Shown here in pieces: positions 1 to 7,078 of a DNA stretch of 24,957 nucleotides. Position 1 is the first letter of the stretch, and the number at the start of each line of letters is the position of its first letter. The DNA is from an uncultured Bacilli bacterium (GTDB lineage Bacteria; Bacillota_I; Bacilli_A; RF39; UBA660). The DNA is taken from NCBI GenBank assembly GCA_934120265.1, contig CAKOTU010000016.1, forward strand, positions 1 through 24,957, in the 5' to 3' direction. The notes below the pieces were generated by a model. That model ran no database searches. It worked only from the letters and a program-made list of their open reading frames with translations, and had not been told where the DNA came from. The translations under genes were made by a program, and so were the position numbers.

Positions 1-722
1 CATCATCTGATTATACAGAAACACAAAGTAATACAGGAATAAAAGAAGGCTGTATGAAATTCTACGCATTTAATGATGATGGAGGAGATAAAGTAAATTT
101 ATTATTAGATCATAATACAACAGCCACAGTTGCATGGGTATCTGAAGATGATTATGTAGAAGCAGGAGGAACAGAAAGCGATTATGGAGTTTCTGGTAAG
201 AATGATAAAGGCCCACTTACCTTATTAACACAATTAAAAACAGACACGTCATTATGGCAAGGAACCGAGATTCCATCAAATTATACAATGGATCAAACCG
301 GACAAACGAGTAATGCAAAATATACAATAGATTATAGTGAATATAAAGCAAGATTAATAACGGCGCAGGAAATAGCTAAAATTACAGGAAATGATTCTTG
401 GAATGAAAAAGCTTTAAGTAACGTATTTTATTTTGATACAAATACAACGGAACAAAGTGATACATGTAAAGAAGGAGATACAAGTGGATGCAAGTATGGA
501 TGGCTTTATGATAGAACAAAGACAGATTGTACAACATATGGATGCTTAAATAATTCGAATCGAAAAGCCAAAAGTTATTGGACAGCATCTTCTCGTGCAG
601 ATACAACTCCATACGCTTGGTATGTGAACTATAGCGGTGATATTAATCGCAGTATTGTAAGTTATTCAAATCTCTTTGGACTTCGCCCAGTTATAACCGT
701 TTTAAAATCTAAACTAAATTAA
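1..722 (+). CDS. Pilin-like surface protein, C-terminal part (5' end outside window)
   Basis: The reading frame is open from base 3 through the first in-frame ATG at 54. The residues before that ATG (SSDYTETQSNTGIKEGC) align with the middle of the complete prepilin at 19829-20986, so this is the distal part of a gene that starts upstream, not a gene starting at 54. The two proteins share long blocks (CMKFYAFNDDG, NLxLDHNTTA, PSNYTMDQTGQ, YKARLIT, SDTCKEG, YGWLYDRT, GCLNN) and the end RPVITVLKSKL. This copy has about 16 extra residues after the HNTTA block. The C-terminus (YWTASS...AWYVNY...FGLRPVITV) looks like the C-type-lectin fold of Fib_succ_major/FGE-like proteins. By analogy with the full copy it would be an extracellular, type IV-pilin-anchored protein; the N-terminal signal is not visible here. 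The position matching a Cys in the full copy is Ser. Confidence 0.8.
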   Translation, partial: SSDYTETQSNTGIKEGCMKFYAFNDDGGDKVNLLLDHNTTATVAWVSEDDYVEAGGTESDYGVSGKNDKGPLTLLTQLKTDTSLWQGTEIPSNYTMDQTGQTSNAKYTIDYSEYKARLITAQEIAKITGNDSWNEKALSNVFYFDTNTTEQSDTCKEGDTSGCKYGWLYDRTKTDCTTYGCLNNSNRKAKSYWTASSRADTTPYAWYVNYSGDINRSIVSYSNLFGLRPVITVLKSKLN

Positions 723-730
723 AAACACAT

Positions 731-770
731 AAAATCATAGATAAAACAAATAGCTGTATCTATGATTTTT
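731..770 (+). terminator. Intrinsic terminator after pilin-like gene
   Basis: A perfect 13-bp stem (AAAATCATAGATA at 731-743 with its complement at 757-769) encloses a 13-nt loop and ends in a T run. It starts 8 nt after the stop codon at 722. Confidence 0.85.
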
Positions 771-810
771 CTATGTCTAGATAAAAAGTAGTGCTTTTTT
801 TAAAACTATG

Positions 811-819
811 TGATATACT
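811..819 (+). promoter_or_regulatory. Extended -10 promoter for HD-domain gene
   Basis: TGATATACT carries a TGn extension and a good -10 hexamer (TATACT at 814-819). No convincing -35 box is seen. A start around 826 leaves a short leader before the GAGGTG ribosome site at 832-837. Confidence 0.5.
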
Positions 820-843
820 GTAATAGTACCAGAGGTGGCAAAG

Positions 844-1347
844 ATGAAAAATATCGAAAATGATTTCGAATATATAAATATAGTTAATCACATTTTAAGT
901 AATGATAAGTTTAATGAAATAAAGAAAATAGAACATCATGGAATTAGCAGGTTTGATCATTCTTTAAAAGTATCTTATTATTCTTATAAAGTGGCAAAAT
1001 TCTTAAAACTTGATAGTGAAGAGGTAGCTCGTGGTGGTTTACTTCATGACTTTTTTTTGAGTGATGAAGATAGAACAACAAAAGATAGATTAGTATCTAC
1101 TTTTGTTCATCCCAAAAAAGCTGTTAAAAACGCTGAAGAATTATTTAGCATTAGTGATAAAGAAAAAGATATTATAAGAACGCATATGTTTCCTATTAAT
1201 TTATCACTTCCTAAATATACTGAAAGTTGGATTGTAAATTTAGTTGATAAAGTAGTAGGATGTAATGAGTTTTGTCATAAGTTTGGATATAAGCTTGCTT
1301 ATGTGGCTAATGTTTATTTGTTATTCATAATTAATAGTATTAAATAG
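844..1347 (+). CDS. Small HD-domain phosphohydrolase-like protein
   Basis: This 168-residue protein carries the ordered metal-binding residues of the HD superfamily: His in FDHSLK, the His-Asp pair in LLHDFFL, His in FVHPKKA, His in IRTHMFP, and Asp in NLVDKVVG. HD proteins are metal-dependent phosphohydrolases acting on nucleotides or other phosphoesters; the substrate here cannot be read from sequence. A GTG at 835 would lengthen the frame by three codons, but GAGGTG at 832-837 is better read as the Shine-Dalgarno for the ATG at 844 (6-nt spacing). No signal peptide or membrane segment is seen, so it is probably cytosolic. The gene has its own extended -10 promoter and a terminator overlapping its stop codon, so it appears monocistronic. 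Confidence 0.75.
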   Translation: MKNIENDFEYINIVNHILSNDKFNEIKKIEHHGISRFDHSLKVSYYSYKVAKFLKLDSEEVARGGLLHDFFLSDEDRTTKDRLVSTFVHPKKAVKNAEELFSISDKEKDIIRTHMFPINLSLPKYTESWIVNLVDKVVGCNEFCHKFGYKLAYVANVYLLFIINSIK

Positions 1348-1370
1348 ATTAGTTTTACTAATCTTTTTTT
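1346..1370 (+). terminator. Intrinsic terminator after HD-domain gene
   Basis: AGATTAGT (1346-1353) pairs with ACTAATCT (1357-1364) around a TTT loop, then a T run to 1370. The hairpin includes the last two bases of the TAG stop. Confidence 0.85.
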
Positions 1371-1381
1371 GTACTAGTAAA

Positions 1382-1405
1382 ATATTGTATCATGTGATAC
1401 AATAT
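1382..1405. promoter_or_regulatory. 24-bp palindromic operator over an extended -10 promoter
   Basis: Two perfect 11-bp arms, ATATTGTATCA (1382-1392) and TGATACAATAT (1395-1405), flank a central TG. The right arm contains an extended -10 element, TGATACAAT at 1395-1403, so a dimeric repressor bound here would block transcription from about 1410. It lies 21 bp before a TetR-family gene, the usual place for an autoregulatory TetR operator. The ribosome site AAAGGAG follows at 1414-1420. Confidence 0.7.
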
Positions 1406-1426
1406 AGATAATGAAAGGAGTATGAT

Positions 1427-2029
1427 ATGTCTAAGAGTGTTACAATAACAAAAGATATGATATTAACAACTGCTTTTGATATTGCTCGTGAAAAAGGATT
1501 GAATGGTATTAGTAATAGAGAACTAGCTAAAAAACTTAATTGTTCAATTAGGCCAATATATTATCAGTTTCAAAATGTTGATGAATTATATAAAGAACTA
1601 TATATTGAAATTGAAAAGTATTTTTACAAGTTTTTAATGGAAAATATGAATGATGAAATGCCTAAATACAAGCAGGTAGGAATTAATTATATTAAGTTTG
1701 CGAAAGAAGAAAAAGAACTTTTTAAAATACTTTTTATGAGTGAAATCGATTTAGGTCTTAATGATTTTATAGCCAAAGATATGGAAGATTTTAAAGAACT
1801 TTCTAAATTGATAAAGATTAGTACTAACTTGAACGATGAAGATATAGAAAGTTTTCATATAAAGATGTGGATATTTTCACATGGACTAGCTACTTTAGTA
1901 GCAAGTAGTACTATTAATATAAGCAATGAACAATTAAAGCAATTGTTATCATTAGAATTTCAAGCATTGATGCTTTTAAAAGAAAATCCTAACAATAAGT
2001 GGGTATTAAAGAATGGAGTGGAAAAATGA
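1427..2029 (+). CDS. TetR/AcrR-family transcriptional repressor
   Basis: This 200-residue protein has the TetR N-terminal DNA-binding domain at about residues 7-55: TITKDMILTTAFDIAREKG is helix 1, NGISNRELAKKLNCS leads into the helix-turn-helix, and RPIYYQFQNVDELY is the conserved end of the recognition helix and helix 4. The remaining helical part is the ligand/dimer domain, and YIKFAKEEKELFKILFM resembles TetR C-terminal domains of the WHG type. AAAGGAG lies 6 nt before the ATG. A 24-bp palindrome over its promoter suggests autorepression. It is translationally coupled to the LiaF-like gene (ATGA overlap), so it probably controls the whole downstream envelope/ABC operon in response to an unknown ligand, plausibly a membrane-active compound exported by the transporter. 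Confidence 0.85.
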   Translation: MSKSVTITKDMILTTAFDIAREKGLNGISNRELAKKLNCSIRPIYYQFQNVDELYKELYIEIEKYFYKFLMENMNDEMPKYKQVGINYIKFAKEEKELFKILFMSEIDLGLNDFIAKDMEDFKELSKLIKISTNLNDEDIESFHIKMWIFSHGLATLVASSTINISNEQLKQLLSLEFQALMLLKENPNNKWVLKNGVEK

Positions 2030-2712
2030 AAAATATTGGAAATATAATTTTAGGAGTTGTATTAATTTTAGTAGGTTTAATAGTAGGACTAAATGTTTTA
2101 GGAATAACTAATATAAATATCTTTTTTGATGGATGGTGGACTTTATTTATTATAGTACCATGTCTTGTAGGTTTATTTAAAGATAATGAAAAAACTGGTA
2201 GTATCATAGGATTATTAATAGGAATTGTTTTATTCTTGTGTTGTCAAGATATTATCGACTTTGAAAAAGCATGGCAACTTATATTACCTATAGTTTTAGT
2301 GGTAATTGGTTTATCTATTATTTTTAAAGATGCCTTAAATGGAAAGGTAAAAGAAGAAATTAAAAGAATAAATGAAAAAAACAAAAAAGATGATGGTTAT
2401 TGTGCAACTTTTTCTGAACAAAAATTAAATTTCGATGATGAAAAATTTAATGGGACAGATTTAACTGCTGTATTTGGTGGTATTAAGTGTGATTTAAGAA
2501 AAGCTAAAATTGACAAAGATGTTGTTATAAATGCAAGTAGTATATTTGGTGGTATTGATATTTATGTGCCAGATGGTGTAAAAGTAAAAATTAAATCATC
2601 ATCTATATTTGGTGGCGTAGATGAAAAAAGAAAAAATAAGGATGTGGATGCAAAAGCACATACGATATATGTAAATGCTAATTGTGTATTTGGAGGAGTA
2701 GATATTAAATGA
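2026..2712 (+). CDS. LiaF-like membrane protein (cell-envelope stress family)
   Basis: The 228-residue protein has four hydrophobic segments in its first ~105 residues (GNIILGVVLILVGLIVGL, WTLFIIVPCLVGLF, SIIGLLIGIVLFLCC, LILPIVLVVIGLSIIF), as in the LiaI/LiaF transmembrane region. The C-terminal half has repeated FGGI/FGGV turns (AVFGGIKCDLR, SIFGGIDIYVP, SIFGGVD, CVFGGVDIK), typical of the LiaF C-terminal beta-repeat domain. In Bacillus, LiaF inhibits the LiaRS two-component system; no LiaRS is present here, and the partner may be the neighbouring TetR or ABC transporter (inference). The ATG at 2026 overlaps the TetR stop as ATGA and has GGAG at 2015-2018; a GTG at 1999 lacks a ribosome site. 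Confidence 0.75.
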   Translation: MKNIGNIILGVVLILVGLIVGLNVLGITNINIFFDGWWTLFIIVPCLVGLFKDNEKTGSIIGLLIGIVLFLCCQDIIDFEKAWQLILPIVLVVIGLSIIFKDALNGKVKEEIKRINEKNKKDDGYCATFSEQKLNFDDEKFNGTDLTAVFGGIKCDLRKAKIDKDVVINASSIFGGIDIYVPDGVKVKIKSSSIFGGVDEKRKNKDVDAKAHTIYVNANCVFGGVDIK

Positions 2713-3521
2713 CAACTATGCAAAAGGTAATTAAGTATTTAGCTCTTTGCTTAGCGTTTTTTATAATTGCAGCAATGTTTTTATTTATTATGAAGATTGG
2801 TTATCATGTATTTAATTTATTTGGCGTTAGTAACAAAAATGATAATACAGAAATAACTACATTATGGAAAGAAAATGGAGAAGTTATAAATAATCTAAAA
2901 ATAGATTTAAGGTGTACAGATCTAAGCATTAAAACAGGAGATAAATTATTAGTTGAAACAAACAATTCTAGTATTAAGTATGAACAAGAAGGTGGTATGC
3001 TTAATATTAGAGAAAAAAAGAATAATTGCTTGTCAAACAAGAAAAGAAAACTAATTGTTACTATTCCAGAAAGTTTGAAATTTGATAATGTTGATATAGA
3101 TGGTGGAGCTGGTACTGTTAATATTGATAATCTAGATTCTAAAAAGATAGAATTTGATTTAGGGGCTGGAGATACGACAATTAAAAATATAAATACTGAT
3201 GAAATTAAAATGGATACAGGTGCTGGTTCATTAAAAATAGATAATGGTATTATTCACAATCTTGATTTAGATTTAGGTGTTGGTGAAACTACTATCGCTG
3301 CGCAAATACTTGGTAATAGTAAGTTAGATACTGGTGTTGGAGAGCTAAATCTAAATTTATTTGGTATCAAAGATGATTATAAAATAAAAGTAAGTAAAGG
3401 CTTAGGAGAAATAAAAATAGATAATGTGTCTATTAAAGATGGTGAGATTGTCGGTGCAGGTACTAACTTTATTGATATTAGTGGTGGTATAGGACAAATT
3501 AACATTAGTTATATAGGATAA
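2709..3521 (+). CDS. Membrane-anchored DUF4097-like beta-repeat protein
   Basis: One N-terminal membrane segment (about residues 9-30) is followed by an extracytoplasmic domain of short beta repeats with recurring Gly turns (DGGAGTVNIDN, DLGAGDTTIKN, DTGAGSLKIDN, DLGVGETTI, DTGVGELNLN, GLGEIKIDN, GGIGQINIS). This pattern is characteristic of DUF4097/DUF2807-type putative adhesin-like proteins, which often accompany LiaF-like and PspC-like envelope-stress proteins. The start overlaps the preceding stop as ATGA, which implies translational coupling; a second ATG four codons in is an alternative. The ABC ATPase follows 13 nt downstream. The exact role is unknown; an envelope sensor or scaffold working with the LiaF-like protein is an inference. 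Confidence 0.7.
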   Translation: MTTMQKVIKYLALCLAFFIIAAMFLFIMKIGYHVFNLFGVSNKNDNTEITTLWKENGEVINNLKIDLRCTDLSIKTGDKLLVETNNSSIKYEQEGGMLNIREKKNNCLSNKKRKLIVTIPESLKFDNVDIDGGAGTVNIDNLDSKKIEFDLGAGDTTIKNINTDEIKMDTGAGSLKIDNGIIHNLDLDLGVGETTIAAQILGNSKLDTGVGELNLNLFGIKDDYKIKVSKGLGEIKIDNVSIKDGEIVGAGTNFIDISGGIGQINISYIG

Positions 3522-3534
3522 AATTGGAGGTAAT

Positions 3535-4473
3535 ATGAAAAATATAGTAGAAGTAAAAAATCTTACTAAAAAATATAAAAAATTAACTGCTATAGATGAC
3601 CTTTCTTTTGAAATAAAAGAAGGAGAAATACTAGGATTGTTAGGTCCTAATGGAAGCGGTAAAAGTACAACTATTAATTGCTTACTTTCATTATTAAAGT
3701 TTGAAAGTGGTAGTATTAAAATTTTTGGTAAAGAAATGAAACCTGATTCTTATGATATAAAAAGAGAAATAGGGGTTATATTCCAAGAAGTAGCAGTTTT
3801 TGAAGAGTTAACGGTTTATGACAATATAGATTATTTTTGTGGTCTTTATATTGAAGATAAAAATTTACGCAAAAAATATGTTGAAGATGCTATTAATTTG
3901 GTTGGTATAAGTGAATTTAAAAAGTTTTATCCAAAACAATTATCGGGAGGATTACTTCGTAGACTTAATATTGCTTGTGGTATAGCTCATAAACCAAAAT
4001 TAATTTTTCTAGATGAACCTACTGTTGCAGTTGATCCACAAAGTAGAAATAACATTTTAGATGGTATAAAAAAATTAAGAGATGAAGGCGCAACGATACT
4101 TTATACAACACACTATATGGAAGAAGTAGAAATGATTTGTGATCGAATTATTATCTTAGACAAAGGTAAAATACTTGCTGAAGGAACTAGTGACGAGTTA
4201 AAGAAGCTAGCTAATATTGAAGAAAAAATAACCGTTGAAGTAGATAATATTAACAATGATGATGTTGAGGCAATAAAGAAATTTAAAACTGTAGATGCCG
4301 TTAGTTTAAATAGAAACATATTAATGATTACATATAAAAAAGGAAAAGATAATCTTGGTGAACTTACTGATTATTTAAAAGAGAATAAAATTAAGTATAA
4401 TAAAATATTTTCTGAAAGACCAACTCTTAATGACGTTTTTCTAGAACTTACTGGAAAGGAATTAAGAGATTAA
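3535..4473 (+). CDS. ABC transporter ATP-binding protein (ABC-2 exporter type)
   Basis: All ATPase motifs are visible in the 312 residues: Walker A GPNGSGKST near residue 38, a Q-loop (VIFQEVAVF), the signature as LSGGLLRR (Leu in place of the usual Gln), Walker B LIFLDEPT, a D-loop (AVDPQSR) and an H-loop (LYTTHYMEE). A C-terminal extension of about 90 residues (ITVEVDNINNDD... to NDVFLELTGKEL) is typical of DrrA/CcmA-like ATPases that energise ABC-2 exporters of drugs, lipids or polysaccharides. GGAGG is placed before the ATG. The stop overlaps the start of the first permease (TAATG), so the subunits should be co-translated. It presumably acts with the two permeases downstream at the inner face of the membrane. 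Confidence 0.9.
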   Translation: MKNIVEVKNLTKKYKKLTAIDDLSFEIKEGEILGLLGPNGSGKSTTINCLLSLLKFESGSIKIFGKEMKPDSYDIKREIGVIFQEVAVFEELTVYDNIDYFCGLYIEDKNLRKKYVEDAINLVGISEFKKFYPKQLSGGLLRRLNIACGIAHKPKLIFLDEPTVAVDPQSRNNILDGIKKLRDEGATILYTTHYMEEVEMICDRIIILDKGKILAEGTSDELKKLANIEEKITVEVDNINNDDVEAIKKFKTVDAVSLNRNILMITYKKGKDNLGELTDYLKENKIKYNKIFSERPTLNDVFLELTGKELRD

Positions 4474-5654
4474 TGTTTTTTCATAATTTTAAGTATTCTT
4501 TAAAGGTTTTATTAAAAAATAAAGCATTGTTATTTTGGACATTTATCTTTCCTATAGTTCTTGGAACATTTTATAATATGGCTTTTTCTAATATAGAAAA
4601 AAGTGAAAAAATGAGTGTTATAGATATAGCTATTGTTGAGAGTGATGATTTTAATGATAATCAAATATATAAGGAAGCATTTAATAGTTTAAGTGATAAA
4701 AATAATAATGATAGACTTTTTAATATCACGTATACAAATTTAGATGAATCAAAAAAGTTATTAGAAGATGGTAAAATAGTAGGTTATTTAGTTTTTGATG
4801 AATCTGATATTAATATAACGGTAAATTCTAATGGAGATTATGAAACTATTCTTAAGATAGCGGTTGATGAAATAACTAGTGAAAAGAAAATGTATGAAAC
4901 GTTGGTAAAAAAAGAAGTTGAAGGGCAAATCAAAAAAGGAAATTATGATATTGATTATGAAAAAATAGTAAATAACATTACTGAGAGAATAAAAGGCAGT
5001 GATGTTAAAATAAAAAATATAACTAGTAATAATATTAGTTATACAATGATTGAATATTATAATTTAGTGGCCATGGCATCTTTATATGGTGCATTAATAT
5101 CAATGTTTATTGTAAATAAAAATTTAGCTAATATGGATAGTGTTGGTAAAAGAACAACTATATCACCAACTAAAAAGGGAAGTATGCTTATTGGTAGTTT
5201 ATTAGCTAGCTATATTGTTCAATTGATAGGACTTACATTGTTGTTCTTATATACTATTTTTGTTATAAAAGTTGATTATGGCAATGATTTGTTGTTAGTA
5301 TTTTTGCTAGCTTCAGCTGGATCTTTAGCTGGATTATCACTAGGTATTGCTATAGCAACTTTAATTAAAACTCACGAAGGTGCTAAAACAGGAATTTTAA
5401 TTGCTATTACTATGACATGGTGTTTTTTAGCAGGAATGACAGGAATAACAATGAAATATGTTATTGATAAAAATATACCTATTTTAAATATAATAAATCC
5501 TGCTAATATGATAACAGATGGTTTCTATGCTTTATATTATTATGATACTTTAAATAGATTTTATTTTGATGTTGTAAGTTTATTTGTTTTTTCTATTATA
5601 ATGATATTAATATCTTTAAGAGGATTAAGGAGAGAGCAGTATGACAGTATTTAA
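4473..5654 (+). CDS. ABC-2 type transporter permease, first subunit
   Basis: The 393-residue protein has the ABC-2 layout: one N-terminal membrane segment (ALLFWTFIFPIVLGTFY), a large extracytoplasmic part of about 160 residues, then a cluster of five or so membrane helices (MIEYYNLVAMASLYGALISMF, LLASYIVQLIGLTLLFLY, LLVFLLASAGSLAGLSLGI, GILIAITMTWCFLAGMTG, and a final FDVVSLFVFSIIMILISL). The start overlaps the ATPase stop, and the end overlaps the next permease by 14 nt. By family it forms half of a heterodimeric exporter channel. The substrate cannot be read from the sequence; a lipid or membrane-active antimicrobial fits the LiaF-like context. Confidence 0.85.
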   Translation: MFFHNFKYSLKVLLKNKALLFWTFIFPIVLGTFYNMAFSNIEKSEKMSVIDIAIVESDDFNDNQIYKEAFNSLSDKNNNDRLFNITYTNLDESKKLLEDGKIVGYLVFDESDINITVNSNGDYETILKIAVDEITSEKKMYETLVKKEVEGQIKKGNYDIDYEKIVNNITERIKGSDVKIKNITSNNISYTMIEYYNLVAMASLYGALISMFIVNKNLANMDSVGKRTTISPTKKGSMLIGSLLASYIVQLIGLTLLFLYTIFVIKVDYGNDLLLVFLLASAGSLAGLSLGIAIATLIKTHEGAKTGILIAITMTWCFLAGMTGITMKYVIDKNIPILNIINPANMITDGFYALYYYDTLNRFYFDVVSLFVFSIIMILISLRGLRREQYDSI

Positions 5655-6786
5655 AGCATTTTGGAAGGTAATAAAAAAATATAAAGGTACGATAATCCTT
5701 TATACAGTTATGCTTGTTTTATTTGGTGGTCTTAATATGACAAGTAATAACATTTCTACTACTTTTGTTGATAGTAAGCCAGATATATTAATAGTTAATA
5801 ATGATGAAGAAATTGGTCTTACTAAAAATTTAGTTGATTATTTAAAAAATAATGCTAATGTTATAGATGTAGAGAAAGATGAAGATTCTATTAATGATTC
5901 ATTATTCTATCGTGAAGTAAACTATGTTATTTATATACCTGAAAATTATAGAGAAGATATTTTAAATGGATTAGATCCAGAAATAGAAATAAAGACAACT
6001 GGAGATTATGAAGCTGGTTTAGCAGAGATATTGTTATCTAGATATTTAAAAGTTCAAAATATATATAGTGATAGTATAGATGATGAGAATGAGTTAATTA
6101 GTTTAATAAATGAAAATATGAATATTAAAACAAATGTTGAATTAGTATCAAAGGTAGATACTACTAAAACATCTAAGATAACTCGTTATTTTAATTTTGC
6201 TAGCTATAGTATTATGGCAGTTGTAATATATATTATTTGTTTGGTACTATCTAGTTTTCATGAAAAAAACGTAAATAAAAGAAATATTGTTAGTAGTATG
6301 AATTATAAAAAACAAAATAGATTGATTTTGTATGCAAGTATTTCATACGGAGTAATCATTTTTATCCTTTATGTACTTTTAGGAGTAATTATTCTAGGAA
6401 CTGATATTTTAAGTTTACGTGGATTTATTTATATTTTAAATACATTACTATTTACATTCTGTTCTCTTACTATAGCTTTATTTATATCTACAGCTATAAA
6501 TAACAAAAATGCTATAAATGGTATTGTGAATGTAGTAGCGCTTGGGTCAGCGTTCTTGTGTGGTGCTTTTGTTCCAGCCCAATGGTTACCAAAATCAGTT
6601 TTGGTATTTGCACACATTCTTCCATCATACTGGTATATCAATTCAAATGATTTACTTGCTAATTTAGAAGTAATAAACATAACTACATTAAATAGAGTAT
6701 TTGTTAATATGGTAGTTGTATTGGGATTTTCTTTATTATTTATAGTATTAAATAATATTGTATCAAAGAAGAAAAGAAATATTTAA
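5641..6786 (+). CDS. ABC-2 type transporter permease, second subunit
   Basis: This 381-residue protein has the same layout as its neighbour: an N-terminal membrane helix (IILYTVMLVLFGGL), an extracytoplasmic domain to about residue 175, and C-terminal helices (YSIMAVVIYIICLVLSSF, SYGVIIFILYVLLGVIIL, LLFTFCSLTIALFIS, NVVALGSAFLCGAFVP, VVVLGFSLLFIVLNN). The start lies inside the end of the first permease gene with GGAGAG upstream at about 5629-5634, indicating coupled synthesis of a heterodimer. It is the last gene of the TetR-LiaF-DUF4097-ABC operon and is followed at once by an intrinsic terminator. Confidence 0.85.
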   Translation: MTVFKAFWKVIKKYKGTIILYTVMLVLFGGLNMTSNNISTTFVDSKPDILIVNNDEEIGLTKNLVDYLKNNANVIDVEKDEDSINDSLFYREVNYVIYIPENYREDILNGLDPEIEIKTTGDYEAGLAEILLSRYLKVQNIYSDSIDDENELISLINENMNIKTNVELVSKVDTTKTSKITRYFNFASYSIMAVVIYIICLVLSSFHEKNVNKRNIVSSMNYKKQNRLILYASISYGVIIFILYVLLGVIILGTDILSLRGFIYILNTLLFTFCSLTIALFISTAINNKNAINGIVNVVALGSAFLCGAFVPAQWLPKSVLVFAHILPSYWYINSNDLLANLEVINITTLNRVFVNMVVVLGFSLLFIVLNNIVSKKKRNI

Positions 6787-6790
6787 AAAA

Positions 6791-6814
6791 GACTTAACAA
6801 TGTTAAGTTTTTTT
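6791..6814 (+). terminator. Intrinsic terminator ending the ABC operon
   Basis: ACTTAAC (6792-6798) pairs with GTTAAGT (6802-6808) around an AAT loop, followed by a T run to 6814. An A run precedes it, so it may act on both strands. Confidence 0.85.
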
Positions 6815-6894
6815 GCTTTTAATATATATAATTTTTTAAAATTTAAGATGTTTTCATTACTAATTTTTAAGTTTATAAAGTTACTAAAATTATA

Positions 6895-6924
6895 TTGTTT
6901 TTAATGTTAAGAAATTGTTATAAT
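6895..6924 (+). promoter_or_regulatory. Extended -10 promoter of the structured peptide-encoding RNA
   Basis: TTGTTT (6895-6900) lies 18 bp before a perfect TATAAT (6919-6924) with the TGn extension TGT. The expected start, about 7 nt later, falls at 6931, exactly where the long terminal inverted repeat begins. The stretch 6815-6894 before it is AT-rich and shows no other feature. Confidence 0.7.
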
Positions 6925-6952
6925 TAGTTTGGAACATTTAATGTGAGTGTCG

Positions 6953-6980
6953 TCCTCCTGTTCTTTAAAAGAAAGGAGGG
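6953..6980 (+). promoter_or_regulatory. Hairpin sequestering the Shine-Dalgarno of the small peptide
   Basis: CCTCCT (6954-6959) pairs with the Shine-Dalgarno AGGAGG (6974-6979), extended inward by TTCTT/AAGAA (6961-6965 with 6969-6973) around a TAA loop, with one bulged G and a closing U-G pair. This 11-bp hairpin occludes the entire ribosome site of the ATG at 6986. It is the clearest sign of post-transcriptional control at this locus. Confidence 0.75.
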
Positions 6981-6985
6981 TTAGA

Positions 6986-7078
6986 ATGAAAAAAAGAACT
7001 TTTATAATAAAAGCTCTAAAAATCATTGCTATCATTTTGTTACTTTCTACCTTACTGGTATTAGCAATAAAAATATGA
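6986..7078 (+). CDS. 30-residue basic-hydrophobic membrane peptide, candidate type I toxin
   Basis: The frame encodes 30 residues: a basic N-terminus (MKKRTFIIKALK) and a single hydrophobic helix (IIAIILLLSTLLVLAIKI) ending at TGA. A near-perfect ribosome site, AGGAGG, lies 6 nt before the ATG but is buried in a hairpin. A TATAAT promoter begins the RNA just upstream. Size, charge and membrane helix match the general profile of type I toxins and other small membrane peptides, but it lacks the charged C-terminal tail of Fst and the longer form of TxpA/BsrG, so I cannot assign it to a known family. No clear antisense promoter is visible: TGTCAA at 7101-7106 gives a minus-strand -35, but no -10 lies at the right distance. 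Toxin function is inference. Confidence 0.55.
   Translation: MKKRTFIIKALKIIAIILLLSTLLVLAIKI

Noticed and set aside
835..843. GTG start three codons before 844
   Set aside because: The GTG is part of GAGGTG, a good Shine-Dalgarno for the ATG at 844; no ribosome site precedes the GTG.
1999..2025. GTG start extending the LiaF-like gene into the TetR gene
   Set aside because: No ribosome site; the ATG at 2026 has GGAG at proper spacing and gives the expected LiaF-like N-terminus.
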